DNA of 64,000 nt from Plecoglossus altivelis (GCA_036571765.1 BROE01000025.1:6058918-6122917); one strand, 5' to 3'; positions 8,519-17,079 are shown, counted from the first letter of the stretch. Notes: generated by a model not told the origin, from the sequence alone. Numbers and translations are program-made.

Positions 8519-11439
8519 ACGCTCTCTCACGCTCTCTCTCTTTCTCTCTCTCTCTCTTTCTCTCTGTCTCTCTGTCTTCCTCTCTCTCTCTCCTTCTCTC
8601 TCTTGCTTTCTCTCTCTTTCTTCCTCTCTTTCTCTCTCTACTTTTTTGTCTCTCACTCGCTTTGTCTTCATATTTCTCGCTCTTTTGGAAGCGTATATTG
8701 CGTTCCCTGTTGTGAGTCCTAATAATGATGTAATACTGGTTTCCCCTCCTGTGCTGCAGCGATGCCAAGAAGAAGTTGCGTCTGGCCCTGTGCTCGGCTG
8801 ACTCAGTGTCGTTCCCCATCATGGCTCCCGCCCCAACCCGCAACGGCCTCCCAGACCACACCGACCCCGAAGGTGCACTTCCTGTCTAGATGCGTCCCCG
8901 CCCCCCCCCTTCCTGCCCCTGTGTGGGGCGTAAACCCTCCTGCGTTCCGCCCGCCACGCAGCCTCTAACGCGGCCTCCTTCCTGCGGAGCGAGCCGTCCT
9001 CCGGAAGTGCTGTGAGAGGCGTCAAGCTTCCCTGTCCTCTCCTCTCTCAGGCAGGAGCAGGCTGGCAGACTGATGTGATTACAGCAGCCTCGCTGCCTCC
9101 CAGCATGGGGCCAGTGTGTCTGACCGCCCCACTCTCTCTCTCCTCCCCCTCCTTCGCTGTCTCTCTGTCTCTCTATTTCTCTACCCCCCTCCCTCCCTGT
9201 CTCTCTCCCCCTCTGCAGACAATGAGATTGTGTGCTTCCTGAAGGTCCAGCTGGCTGAGGCTATCAACCTGCAAGATAAGAACCAGATGGCTCAGATCCA
9301 GGAGACCACGCGCTGCGTCAGCCGCTTCGACGCCCGCACCTGCAGGAAGCTGCTGGCGGCCATCGCCGAGGACTACAGGTAACGCAGGGCAACGCGCTCG
9401 CCGCTTACCCTCCACCCCCGCCCCCCACACTCCCTCCGCCAGGGTGCGTGAGCTTGTTGTGTGTGTGTGTGGCAGGAAGCGGGCTCCCTACATCGCTTAC
9501 CTGACCAGGTGTCGCCAGGGCCTGCAGACATCCCAAGCCCACCTGGAGAGGCTTCTGCAGAGGGTGCTGAGGGACAAGGAGGTGGCCAACCGCTACTTCA
9601 CCACCGTGTGCGTCCGCCTGCTCCTGGAGCACATGGAGGCCAAGATGCAGGGCTTCATCGAAGGTCTTCGCTCACTAGCTCACTCTCATCACATCAGATA
9701 CTCAGGAAGGAAATAACCTGTCAAAGGAACACCAGTGACAGGAATTGTACAGTGAAGAGTAAGATAATCAAACGTGTGGTCGTCCACCAGCCTTCCAGGG
9801 GTGCACGGCGGCAGACGACAAGACGGCGGCGGTGGAGGAGTTCCTGCGATACCTGTACGGCGCCATGGCCCACGATGCCATCTGGCAGTACGCCAGCGAG
9901 GACCAGCTCCAGGACGCCCAGATGGCCATCGAGCGGAGCGTCATGAACCGCATCTTCAAACTGGCCTTCTACCCTAACCACGACGGAGACATCCTCCGGG
10001 ACCAGTGAGTACCTCTGACCCCCCTCTCCTCTCCCCTCCACCCCCAGGCTTGGTTAGACCTCCACCTCATCCCAGGCTACCTGATGACCCAGTTTCCTGC
10101 TCCTGGTTGCCCGCGGTCTGCCCGGCGTTACAGATCTTTGTGAACCATACATCAGCTAAATGTGCTGTACTCCAGAGATTGTGTGTGTCTGTGTGTGTTG
10201 GTATATCTGTGTGTGCGTGTGTGTGTGTGTGTCTGTGTGTTGGTGTATCTGTGTGTGCATGTGTGTGTGTGTGTCAGGCACTCATGACATCTCTTTCTCG
10301 GGTCACAGACTTCTGCAGGAGCACATCCAGCGCCTGTCCAAAGTGGTCACAGCCTATCACAAAGCTCTTCAGGTCCCAGAGGCAAGCTCCCGCCCTCTCT
10401 TCAAGCAGACACTTTCATAGCACCGTGTGGTGTATCAGTGGAACTGATGTCATTTCCTGTCATTTCCTATTGCAAGTCTGTGTAACAACAGTATGTATGT
10501 GTGTATGCCTGTGTGTGTTTGTGTATGTGTGTGTCTATACACCTGTGTGCGTGTGCGTGTGCGTGTGTGTGCGCGCGCGCGTGTGCAGGTGTATCTGAAG
10601 GAGGCTCCGTGGCCCTCCGCCCAGTCTGAGATCAGGACCATCAACGCCTACAAGACCCCCAGGGACAAGGTGCAGTGCATCTTGAGGATGTGCTCCACCA
10701 TCATGAACCTGCTGAGCCTGGCCAACGAGGACTCCGTCCCCGGGGCCGACGACTTTGTCCCCGTGCTGGTCTTCGTTCTCATCAGGGTAAGCCTCCCCTG
10801 ACTGACAGCTCCCTCAGCCAATAGCATCAGGGATGGGCGTAGCTTGGAGAGGGACAACGGTTAGCTGCGGTTGTGGGTGGAAAGAAGAATCAAGGTCTTT
10901 TGGATTGGATGAAAGTGTTTCCTAAAGCAGCATGCTTGTGTTTACATTGAGGTGTGTCTGTGTAAAGGTTTAAGTTGGAGTGAAGACCTTGTGATATGAC
11001 TTCAGCTAAACCTGATACATCTGTCAATATGTAACAACAACCAAAGATTTGACAGACAAAAGTCTGGGTTTTTTTATGGTATTTTTCATGGTTCAAAATG
11101 AATGCTGAGGATGTAGCCTGAACTGTAAATGCTCTGTAGTATAAAGATGCTTGCTGCATGATAACCCTTATGGACATATTTACATAGAGCATGCATTATA
11201 CATGCCACTGTGTGGGGTTCTCTCAGGACTTAATGTGGTCTCAACACCTCCCCCTATCTCCCCCCACCCCTCCCCCATCTCTCCCCTCCCCCCTCCAGGC
11301 AAACCCGCCCTGCCTGCTGTCCACCATTCAGTACATCAATAATTTCTACGCCAGCCGTCTTAGTGGGGAGGAATGCTATTGGTGGATGCAGTTCACCGCA
11401 GCGGTGGAATTCATTAAGACCATTGACGATCGCAAGTGA
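1408..11439 (+). CDS. gapvd1: GTPase-activating protein and VPS9 domain-containing protein 1, C-terminal half (partial gene, 16 exons)
   Basis: Role (known for the family): an endocytic regulator that activates Rab5-family GTPases through its C-terminal VPS9 domain at the plasma membrane and early endosomes. It acts in receptor endocytosis and in GLUT4 and EGFR trafficking. Sequence: 16 exons join in phase at 1408-1545, 3084-3218, 4339-4458, 4768-4845, 5598-5938, 6169-6253, 7869-7940, 8050-8175, 8268-8385, 8760-8872, 9219-9378, 9476-9663, 9791-10004, 10309-10381, 10589-10786 and 11299-11439, giving about 765 residues ending in KTIDDRK. The first ~410 residues are a Ser/Pro/acidic linker, followed by a helical region. 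The VPS9 domain occupies about the last 140 residues. The product matches vertebrate GAPVD1 closely over its whole length; the human protein is about 1,480 residues, so roughly half is present. The N-terminal RasGAP-like domain is upstream of the window. Odd points: one GC-AG intron, a predicted 33-nt microexon and minisatellites abutting splice sites. No frameshift or stop was found. Confidence 0.97.
1546..3083 (+). other. gapvd1 intron A-B
   Basis: Unique sequence without a recognised exon from 1546 to about 2834, followed by a 46-bp minisatellite (2835-3086) that reaches the next acceptor. Open frames on both strands here match no known product. Confidence 0.7.
2835..3086 (+). repeat. 46-bp minisatellite in register with the exon B acceptor
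   Basis: Units start at 2835, 2881, 2927, 2973, 3019 and, partially, 3065. The core units differ at one or two positions and the first unit is more diverged. Each carries GTGTGTATCTGTCCAGAAG or a close variant, and the last partial unit is the real acceptor and first exon bases. The array therefore presents several copies of the splice-site context. Confidence 0.95.
3084..3218 (+). CDS. gapvd1: gapvd1 exon B
   Basis: Acceptor CTGTCCAG and donor GTTAGC; phase 1 in and phase 1 out, 135 nt. It encodes EERLQELESCSG and SSRPSTPGLSVLS, both recognisable GAPVD1 linker segments. The exon is flanked on both sides by minisatellites that begin or end at the splice sites. Confidence 0.96.
3219..3720 (+). 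repeat. 68-bp minisatellite starting at the exon B donor
   Basis: Units begin at 3219, 3287, 3355, 3423, 3491, 3559 and 3627, an exact 68-bp period, and decay towards 3720. Each unit starts with GTTAGCTTCT or a close variant, the same bases as the real donor, so the array starts exactly at the exon-intron boundary. Confidence 0.95.
3721..4338 (+). other. gapvd1 intron B-C, distal part
   Basis: Unique sequence, with a (GT)n tract at about 4267-4318 just before the acceptor TTCCTCAG. No exon was recognised. Confidence 0.7.
4339..4458 (+). CDS. gapvd1: gapvd1 exon C
   Basis: 120 nt, phase 1 in and out, acceptor CCTCAG, donor GTAGGA. It encodes SEDIPNKIEDLRSECS followed by SSDFGGKDSVTSPDG, a highly conserved part of the GAPVD1 linker rich in potential phosphoserines. 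Confidence 0.97.
4768..4845 (+). CDS. gapvd1: gapvd1 exon D
   Basis: 78 nt, phase 1 in and out, acceptor GTTCCAG, donor GTAACG. It encodes SPPSQAESLLAMFDPLSS, a conserved GAPVD1 segment. Confidence 0.96.
4846..5597 (+). other. gapvd1 intron D-E
   Basis: About 750 nt of unique sequence with short C-runs near 4990-5030 and 5170. I see no exon; the open frames here are not homologous to anything I recognise. Confidence 0.6.
5598..5938 (+). CDS. gapvd1: gapvd1 exon E
   Basis: The largest exon in the window (341 nt), entering in phase 1 and leaving in phase 0. Acceptor CTCCCAG, donor GTAGGG. It encodes VRPKVHYARPPHPPPDPP, a proline-rich segment, then KQRHSYPDRLVRSRSSDVV, a basic Ser-rich motif of the kind phosphorylated by basophilic kinases. 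It ends in SSSPSKDSLKGE. Confidence 0.96.
6169..6253 (+). CDS. gapvd1: gapvd1 exon F
   Basis: 85 nt, phase 0 in and phase 1 out. The acceptor reads TCTCCAAG, slightly weak; using the next AG three bases on would drop one Glu. It encodes KDSDDEKSDRNRPWWKKR, a diagnostic GAPVD1 motif. Confidence 0.95.
6254..7082 (+). other. gapvd1 intron F to microexon
   Basis: Unique sequence with a CT tract near 6600-6640 and a complex block (about 6640-6790) that could be a conserved intronic element. A C-rich pyrimidine tract precedes the microexon acceptor at 7081-7082. Confidence 0.5.
7083..7115 (+). CDS. gapvd1: Predicted 33-nt cassette microexon of gapvd1
   Basis: A pyrimidine-rich tract ending TTCTCCACACAG precedes it and the donor CAG|GTAACG follows. 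Entered in phase 1 from exon F it reads VLYWTAESEVP and exits in phase 1, so it can be included before exon G or skipped without breaking the frame. The length, a multiple of 3 under 51 nt, is typical of regulated, often neural, microexons. No transcript evidence is available here. Confidence 0.6.
7116..7868 (+). other. gapvd1 intron, microexon to exon G
   Basis: About 750 nt of unique sequence with a (GTTT)n tract near 7367-7387 and short C-runs. It ends in a pyrimidine-rich tract (about 7831-7868). No further exon was recognised. Confidence 0.6.
7869..7940 (+). CDS. gapvd1: gapvd1 exon G
   Basis: 72 nt, phase 1 in and out, acceptor CTCTGCAG, donor GTCTGG. It encodes FRKRDKQEKDDMGQDR, a charged segment matching the GAPVD1 family. 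Confidence 0.94.
8050..8175 (+). CDS. gapvd1: gapvd1 exon H
   Basis: 126 nt, phase 1 in and out, acceptor GTCTCAG, donor GTGGGC. It encodes EDILDKYRNIKRTSPSEG, strongly conserved across GAPVD1 proteins. Confidence 0.96.
8196..8265 (+). repeat. (CA)n then (TG)n tract before exon I
   Basis: A (CA)n run at about 8196-8236 and a TG run at about 8249-8262 lie just upstream of the exon I acceptor TCTGTAG. CA and TG runs of opposite polarity could pair in the transcript. Confidence 0.85.
8268..8385 (+). CDS. gapvd1: gapvd1 exon I
   Basis: 118 nt, phase 1 in and phase 2 out, acceptor TCTGTAG, donor GTACTC. It encodes DENPHESPRDEAPQNVS then TDDLLDSASQ, matching the family. Confidence 0.95.
8418..8670 (+). 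repeat. Long CT/CTTT microsatellite in a gapvd1 intron
   Basis: About 250 nt of almost pure pyrimidine on the transcribed strand. It lies in the 374-nt intron between exons I and J. Long open frames here (Ser/Leu/Phe repeats or Arg/Glu repeats) are artefacts of the repeat. Confidence 0.95.
8760..8872 (+). CDS. gapvd1: gapvd1 exon J
   Basis: 113 nt, phase 2 in and phase 1 out, acceptor GTGCTGCAG, donor GTGCAC. It encodes DAKKKLRLALCSADSVSFP and RNGLPDHTDPE, conserved GAPVD1 sequence at the start of the helical C-terminal region. Confidence 0.96.
9219..9378 (+). CDS. gapvd1: gapvd1 exon K
   Basis: 160 nt, phase 1 in and phase 2 out, acceptor CTCTGCAG after a CT-rich tract, donor GTAACG. It encodes NEIVCFLKVQLAEAINLQD and RTCRKLLAAIAEDY, predicted helical and near-identical to vertebrate GAPVD1. 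Confidence 0.97.
9476..9663 (+). CDS. gapvd1: gapvd1 exon L
   Basis: 188 nt, phase 2 in and phase 1 out. The acceptor GTGTGGCAG follows a short (GT)n with little pyrimidine; donor GTCTTC. It encodes RAPYIAYLTRCRQGLQTS and RDKEVANRYFTTVCVRLLLE, the helical bundle that precedes VPS9. Confidence 0.97.
9791..10004 (+). CDS. gapvd1: gapvd1 exon M
   Basis: 214 nt, phase 1 in and phase 2 out. Acceptor GTCCACCAG; the AG seven bases later would break the frame. Donor GTGAGT. It encodes VEEFLRYLYGAMAHDAIWQ, MAIERSVMNRIFKLAFYP and HDGDILRDQ, leading into the VPS9 domain. Confidence 0.97.
10005..10308 (+). other. gapvd1 intron M-N with (GT)n
   Basis: 304 nt. It has a pyrimidine-rich start and a GT-rich tract at about 10181-10275. 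The acceptor is GGGTCACAG. Confidence 0.8.
10309..10381 (+). CDS. gapvd1: gapvd1 exon N (start of VPS9; GC donor)
   Basis: 73 nt, phase 2 in and phase 0 out. It encodes LLQEHIQRLSKVVTAYHKAL then QVPE. The family sequence requires the exon to run through the Glu codon (LQ-x-PE-VYL), which places the donor at GAG|GCAAGC, a GC-type donor. An upstream GT (10373) would delete VPE in frame. Confidence 0.9.
10382..10588 (+). other. GC-AG intron with GT/GC-repeat acceptor
   Basis: 207-nt intron that begins GCAAGC and ends in a run of GTGTGC and GCGCGC words with CAG. It has almost no polypyrimidine tract next to the acceptor. Both ends are non-standard for a constitutive vertebrate intron, yet the flanking exons are conserved coding sequence. 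Confidence 0.85.
10589..10786 (+). CDS. gapvd1: gapvd1 exon O (VPS9 core)
   Basis: 198 nt, phase 0 in and out, donor GTAAGC. It encodes LKEAPWPSAQSEIRTINAY, KTPRDKVQCILRMCSTIMNL and SVPGADDFVPVLVFVLIR. The A-D-D-F-x-P motif is the conserved Rab-contacting segment of VPS9 domains, carrying the Asp needed for exchange in Rabex-5. The domain appears catalytically intact. Confidence 0.98.
11299..11439 (+). CDS. gapvd1: gapvd1 exon P (terminal coding exon)
   Basis: Phase 0 in, acceptor CCCTCCAG, stop TGA at 11437-11439. It encodes NPPCLLSTIQYINNFYASR, SGEECYWWMQFTAAVEFIK and ends TIDDRK. The Q-Y-I segment is the second Rab-contacting motif of VPS9 domains. Confidence 0.98.
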   Translation, partial: ANPPCLLSTIQYINNFYASRLSGEECYWWMQFTAAVEFIKTIDDRK

Positions 11440-11511
11440 AGCAGAACAGCCACCTGTATGGGCAGACTGAGGGGCAGGAGCTGGGAGACTGGGGCTCTGC
11501 CCAGCCAACTG

Positions 11512-11581
<70 letters not shown>

Positions 11582-11990
11582 GTCTCTCTCTGTCTCTCTC
11601 TGTCTCTCTCTCTGTCTCTCTGTCTTACTCTTTCTGCCCGCCCCCTGCCCCCCCCTCCCGCTACTACACTCTCTGTTTGTATAGCTGTATATAGTCAGAG
11701 AAATGGAAAGATTACTAAGTATATATGATCACTGTAGGGCCTATGTGGAACTATGTTTAACGTGTGTGTGTGGGTGGGTGGGAGGGGGGGGAGAGAGGGG
11801 GAAGAACTGTTGGGGAAAAAAGGGGCGAATGTTAACGTGGAACTTAAATCGATTCGCATTTTTCATTTAATCTTTTTCGTCTCCTTTGTCCTGGTGCGGT
11901 GTTGGGATCTGTATTAGAAGTTTTATACTCGAAAGCTGACATTCTTTCGTGTTTCGTGGACAGTTAAATAAATGAACCTGATGGAAAAAG
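11440..11990 (+). other. gapvd1 3' untranslated region
   Basis: Runs from the stop to shortly after the poly(A) signal. It contains a long CT repeat (about 11513-11625) and a G-rich tract (about 11760-11805). The exact cleavage site is not known. Confidence 0.75.
11967..11972 (+). terminator. Polyadenylation signal AATAAA
   Basis: Canonical hexamer 528 bases after the stop. A GT-rich segment (about 12001-12032) lies downstream, as expected for a functional cleavage and polyadenylation site. Confidence 0.75.
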
Positions 11991-13715
11991 GGACCATGCT
12001 CTGTTGAGGTGATCGCAGGTATGTGAGTGGGAAGAGGCGTCCATAGTTTAATCATGCGATCTTCTATTCTTTAGACTATTAAGTGTTCTCTTAATGCAAC
12101 CCTGTGAATTAGATACCTGATGAATACCATGCGATCAGTCTACCTTTATTACACAAATGTCTCCTCCTTTTCAAGCTAGCATACCTAGTTGGGCAGCGAT
12201 ATCTTCAATTGTCATTCGGTCGATCCTTTCCCAAGCACTTGATCAATGGCAGTTTGGAAATAAGGGCCCACATATTTATGCAACATACACATGTATTTAT
12301 ATTTCTTTCGTTCTATTTAAAAAGAAAAACGCAGCTTCTTTATTTTATTGTGTAAAAAGACGTCTCTTTTTCATGCCCGTTTTGGAGATTAGAGCAGGTG
12401 GTGAGTGTGGTGTCTCTGAGGGTAGCTTACTGGGTGAGGGAGAGGGGGAGACTGTGGCTTTAAGTGAGGGAGAGGGTGAGGGAAAGAGAGATGGTGAGGG
12501 TGTGGCTTTAAGTGAGGGAGAGGGGGAGGGAGAGAGAGATGGTGAGGGTGTGGCTTTAAGTGAGGGGGAGAGAGATGATGAGGGAGAGAGAGGATGAGTG
12601 ACGGAGTGGGTGAGGGTGAGAGAGAGAGAGGATGGGTGAGAGTGAGAGTTACCTTTCAGTCTGAGCCAGCCTGGATGCAGAGACACCAACAGCTCACCCC
12701 TGCACAACTGTTTTGGAAACGACTCAAAATGAGTGCCTTTAGAAGGGGCACTTTAGATCTGCTGTTTTGTATTTAATTCAAAGATGATTGGTGCCCCTAG
12801 TTTGAGGTAGCTGTAACTCCTCCTTCATGGCCAGTGTGTTTGTCTCACCCTTGTGTAGACTTCACAGCACCACTGATTGTCTTTCCCTTTAATGCACTTG
12901 TGTTCAGTCTGGAACCACCAGTCCCTTCAGTATGGAGATCTTACCTAAAAAAACAAAAAACAAAGTTCTGACCAATCAGACCGAGGCTGGTCGGGTGTCT
13001 CTGTGCCATTGGCTGGCAACAGCGTGTCAGTGGATCACTGGGGCGAGGTACCTGAATCCCACAGAGACACAGGTCTCCCTACCGCAGACTGATAGAACGC
13101 CCGATTGAAACACGGACGATTGATTTAGCTAGCCTTATTAGCCACGGCTAATGAACAAAGTTTCTGATGCTGATTGATACTGAGATACCGCAGGTATCGG
13201 CAAAGCCAAAACAGTGATTAGCTCTGCATTAGCATTAGCATTAGCTCTGACTACCTCCTCTCACGCTCCGCAAAGGGACTCTTCTGTGTTTATTATACTT
13301 GTATTCATTATTTTATAGTTTTACAGGACAGGGATGTTTGATTTCCATGCTGTTCTTTCACTTCTACTGCAAGCATGTTTCCTGACACACTTAACAGAAC
13401 TTGAGTCACCCAAAATCAGTTGACGTTGCAGCTACAGTACCAGGGTCAGACTGACTTCCCTGTTCTGGGTGGCTATTAGCTATGTGCCATGGGTCTTGAA
13501 AATGAAATGAAAACAGCACAACTCGATAAATGATTAGCAAACAAGCAACACTATTTGACTTGATACTGACCACCAGTTAAGAGGGTGTGTGTGTGTGTGT
13601 ACTGTATGTATGAGAGGAATGTTTATTATGAGAATATAAATCTGCTCATTGCAAGTGTTGTGTTCTCCCGTATTATGGCATAGTTGACGAAAGTGCTCCT
13701 CTGTCCAGACGGAAA
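11991..13715. other. Downstream flank of gapvd1, no gene seen
   Basis: AT-rich unique sequence with a 48-bp minisatellite (12433-12600). A PBX/HOX-like TGATTGAT lies at 13171-13178. A short ATTAGC repeat lies near 13226-13245 and a short (GT)n near 13584-13600. No exon was recognised. Confidence 0.55.
12433..12600. repeat. 48-bp G/A-rich minisatellite
   Basis: Units begin at 12433 (shortened), 12464, 12512 and 12560 (partial). Each contains GTGAGGGAGAGGG and ends in GTGGCTTTAA. The open frame through it (Gly/Glu-rich) is a product of the repeat. Confidence 0.9.
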
Positions 13716-14042
13716 CTAACAGCTCTGGTTAGAATCTGTTTGGCCAGTTCTGAAAGTTAGAAGAAAAGAAAAAAAAAACGATTCAAGGTCTTTGTCAAAG
13801 TCTGTGTCCTCCTCGTCTTCTACTTTCTCGGACTCTAGAGCTTCTTTTTGCACAAAGTCAGTGGTGTTTTCTCCGCAAATTTGACACGCACCTAAAACAT
13901 TATTTTCGAAAATGGACACACTTTCCTGGTCTTTATCCACTATGGTCACCATAACGAAACGCTCTGACAGCGCATGATTATCTCCAGCTGAGATAATGAT
14001 GTTGCTGGTTAGCCATGAGTGCCAGAGTGCTACACCTGTCCT
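13716..14042 (-). other. Protein-like minus-strand open frame, unidentified
   Basis: A 108-codon open frame without a recognised homologue. Its middle part (about 13768-14030) has a composition like real protein: a hydrophobic/aromatic start (VALWHSWLTSNIIIS), a C-x-x-C pair in LGACQICGENTTDF, and an acidic stretch (EDEEDTDFDKDLE). It then runs into a T-rich tract. An overlapping frame starting with ATG at 14077 (MAPKGVDVTDV...) stops just inside it, as if a frameshift separated the two. It may be a remnant of an unknown gene or element, or chance. Confidence 0.25.
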
Positions 14043-15469
14043 CTAACATCAGTGACATCAACACCTTTAGGAGCCATCTTGAACATTTACAACAAGTTTG
14101 TGTTCTATTCCCATCAGCATAAGCTTTCACCAACAAATGTGTGAACATGCAGTAAACCGTTTTCGATTGTGTTTCTGCCAGATAGTCTAACTAGTCTGAA
14201 TATAACTCCACACGTGTTAATAGATCACGAAAATACAGATTGCGTTCCAAATATGTGTGACGTCACCTTAGGTGATGTATGATAATAGGGACCAGGCTTG
14301 TTGCATTGTACCCTCACATATCAATAACATATGAAATGATTTCCGAACTGGACCTTTCTCTGTTCACACTGCGGGGCAGCAACTTGGGATATGGCAAGAA
14401 CAAGCGTAACATTACTGACAGACTGTATGCAAACCAGTAAATGGCGGCCGTGACGGTGGATATATAGATATGGACTACGCGATGTGTTCTTGAAAGCTTT
14501 ACAATTCTACGTGTGCTCTGCTCCCTGTACAAAGTAGGCATAACGAGCAGGAAATAATCTGTTTTACATTGGTAAGCTTGCACAATTACGAAATATGCGG
14601 GGAAGGCGTCTTGTCTTTACTGTGATTAATGCATTGTATAATTCTTTAAAAACAATTAAAAGAACATGACGTTTTTTTTCCTCCTGTGGTTCCCAGTGTG
14701 TTTTTTCTTTGTGTCTGATGTAAAACTAGGAGGTACGGGGAGGTGTGTCCGAGTAGCGTGGAACGCGGCTGGGATTGAAGACTGCCAGACTATATTTGAA
14801 GGCCCTTATTGTTTAAGCGCTGCTTCTTATATGGGGTGGTGTGAATGCAGTCTCCATGGGATATAATGTTCAGATTGAATACGTAGAAACCCATGGTTTC
14901 GGATCCAGCAACACAATAGACGGAGCTGACCAAATTTATGCATGGAACATAACTGTCAGAGCAACACAGCAAGATTTTCCAATCTCTATGCCACAAGTAG
15001 CAGTCTCGCACGGAACATTTAATTACTGCTGACAACAGTACGAGGCATTTATAATTGGAGAATTTTCCCAATCTAGAATCTCTTCTCACTTCACCCCTGT
15101 CTTGCTGTAATAGGAATCATCTCTTTCAGCTACTGCTCTGCGGGGTTCCTGCATCGCTTCATGATATTTCCTATTGTTCATTTAAATTCAAATTTGGAAG
15201 CTAATTAGTTGTTTTAATGAGCACACAGACATTGACCTGGTTATTTTGTTTACGAAGCACTAGTCAATTTGAGATTGTTCCGATCCTGAAAAACATTGAG
15301 CATCCCTTTTACACTTTAATGACCTCACCTACAGTTTGGGCTGAACTGAGGTATTTTCAAAATGCCATTTTTATACGCAGAACATGTTTTAATGGTTGAG
15401 GTACCAAATGGAGAAAAATCGGACTATACTCCCCTGACGCAATTGTGTTTCATATTGTCAGATTGTTGC
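14043..15469. promoter_or_regulatory. AT-rich complex block, candidate regulatory DNA
   Basis: Non-repetitive sequence with a near-CArG word CTTATATGGG (14826-14835) and a palindromic homeodomain site CTAATTAG (15201-15208). No gene was identified; short open frames here (for example 14841-15032) have no recognised family. Confidence 0.3.
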
Positions 15470-15613
15470 ATGAGCGTATCAACAGCCGCTGGCCAGGCCC
15501 AGATGGCTGCGGAACAACAGATGATCAGTCCAGCGGGGCTTGTGCATGACTTCACACACAGTCCGCACCAAGCACTCCGGAGGAAGCACAGCGAACCGCT
15601 CTCAGCTCCACCG
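15470..15613 (+). other. Candidate first coding exon, unidentified
   Basis: An ATG at 15470 opens a 48-codon frame ending at a donor-like CCG|GTAACC. The peptide includes AAEQQMISPAGLVHDF and ALRRKHSEPLSAPP, the latter resembling a basophilic-kinase/14-3-3 motif. I recognise no family. No promoter motif is evident and no partner exon was found, so this may be chance. Confidence 0.2.
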
Positions 15614-16908
15614 GTAACCCAAGACGGCATAGACCGTAGAATGTCAGTTACATTGTGTAAAGTGTCTCTGTCCCTGGATACTTTCTCCTTATTTAATTCC
15701 TTGAGGTAATCAAAACTTATTCACGTCTTTCAACAAAAAAGAAAAGCCAAATTCAAACACTGATATTGTTCTGTCTACTGTTCAGTCATGACAAATTTGG
15801 ACAATTGCATTACCTACAATTACATCCATAACGCGGCTACTCTTGTAGAATGGAAGACGCGTGTTTGTACGGAACTTTTTTTTTCTCTTCCAAAATGACT
15901 TTTTATCATGTCAAACTCGCGCTAATGGAAAGTGTCACATCAGTGTCAAGGGTGCTGCAGTACATATAATATAGTCTAGAGTATAGTGTGCGCGTGCAGG
16001 CCAGTGGTTTGTACGGCCTCGCGCTGTTCTCCTGCAGATGGCAGACGCACCATTCCCCACGACGGTCTCGTGAGCTGAGCGGGAGACAAAGAACTCCAGG
16101 GGACACGAGCAACACAATCACGTTCAAATCAATCCTAACGGTCATGGTGTTAGAATAATATAGAGAAAATACACGGTAGTTCTACATCGTATGTTTATAT
16201 GATACTGTAAAATGATCACGGTTATCATCTTTCTCTTCACTTTTTATCCTTGCTATTGTTGTTTTTGAGAAATTCAAGAGTTCAGTTTAGTACTAAAATG
16301 TAAATGGAAGAAATGGGCTTCCGTATAGTAATCTGTTATGTAGTCTACTTTGTTACCTTTCATCTTGTAATGTACTCAATGGCTAAAATTAAACAATAAT
16401 GGAATTAACTCATGTTGAATACAACGCAGATGCATAATCAATATATGTTTACTGTATTTAGGTGGGCCTTAAAACAGCACGTGACACGGGCTTCATTCAT
16501 TTTGCATACAATGTGGTATAAAAAATATATGATTGTATATACACCTTCCTTTTGCAAATAATAGCCATATTATTGAAACATATATTTTATTGTGAACATA
16601 CTTGTGTGTGTTTGCACGTATTTGCTGTGAATGTGATATTGAAACGTAAAAACGTACTTTTCAAACAGCACGAGGAATGTGAGAAGTGTCGGGATGCTGA
16701 TTGTGATGATAACCGTTCACTGAGGGAAAAACAAACAGCACAAGGCAGCAACACGTCAATTAAATTAAAGGAGGAGGCTAAACGAACAAAATGTCAAATA
16801 CACATATTAAAACCTAAATGAAATAGCCTCGAGGATGCAAGAAGACGAGCAGATTAGAACTCTGGAGGATTCAAAGTCTCTCAGCCTGAGGTGATAAGAG
16901 ATTAAATA
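15614..16908. other. AT-rich unique sequence, nothing identified
   Basis: No gene, RNA or mobile element was recognised. Short open frames are consistent with chance. Confidence 0.5.
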
Positions 16909-16916
16909 ATGAAACT

Positions 16917-17038
16917 GGTCTCTCTCTCCCTCTCTCCCTCCCTCCCTCCCTCCCTCTCCCTCTCCTTCCATACATCCCCCCTCTCTCCCCCTCTCTTTCT
17001 CTCTCTCTCTACATCCCTCTCTCTCCCTACATCCCCCC

Positions 17039-17079
<41 letters not shown>

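Noticed and set aside
8252..8801. Long Ser/Leu/Phe-rich and Arg/Glu-rich open frames (also at 491-1204, 16909-17340, 24826-25287, 25346-25906, 45589-46192, 63218-63644)
   Set aside because: They translate CT/GA microsatellites, which lack stop codons in several frames; no domain or family signature is present.
10373..10381. GT donor at 10373 as the main exon N boundary
   Set aside because: It would remove VPE, which the family retains before VYL; kept only as a possible in-frame alternative.
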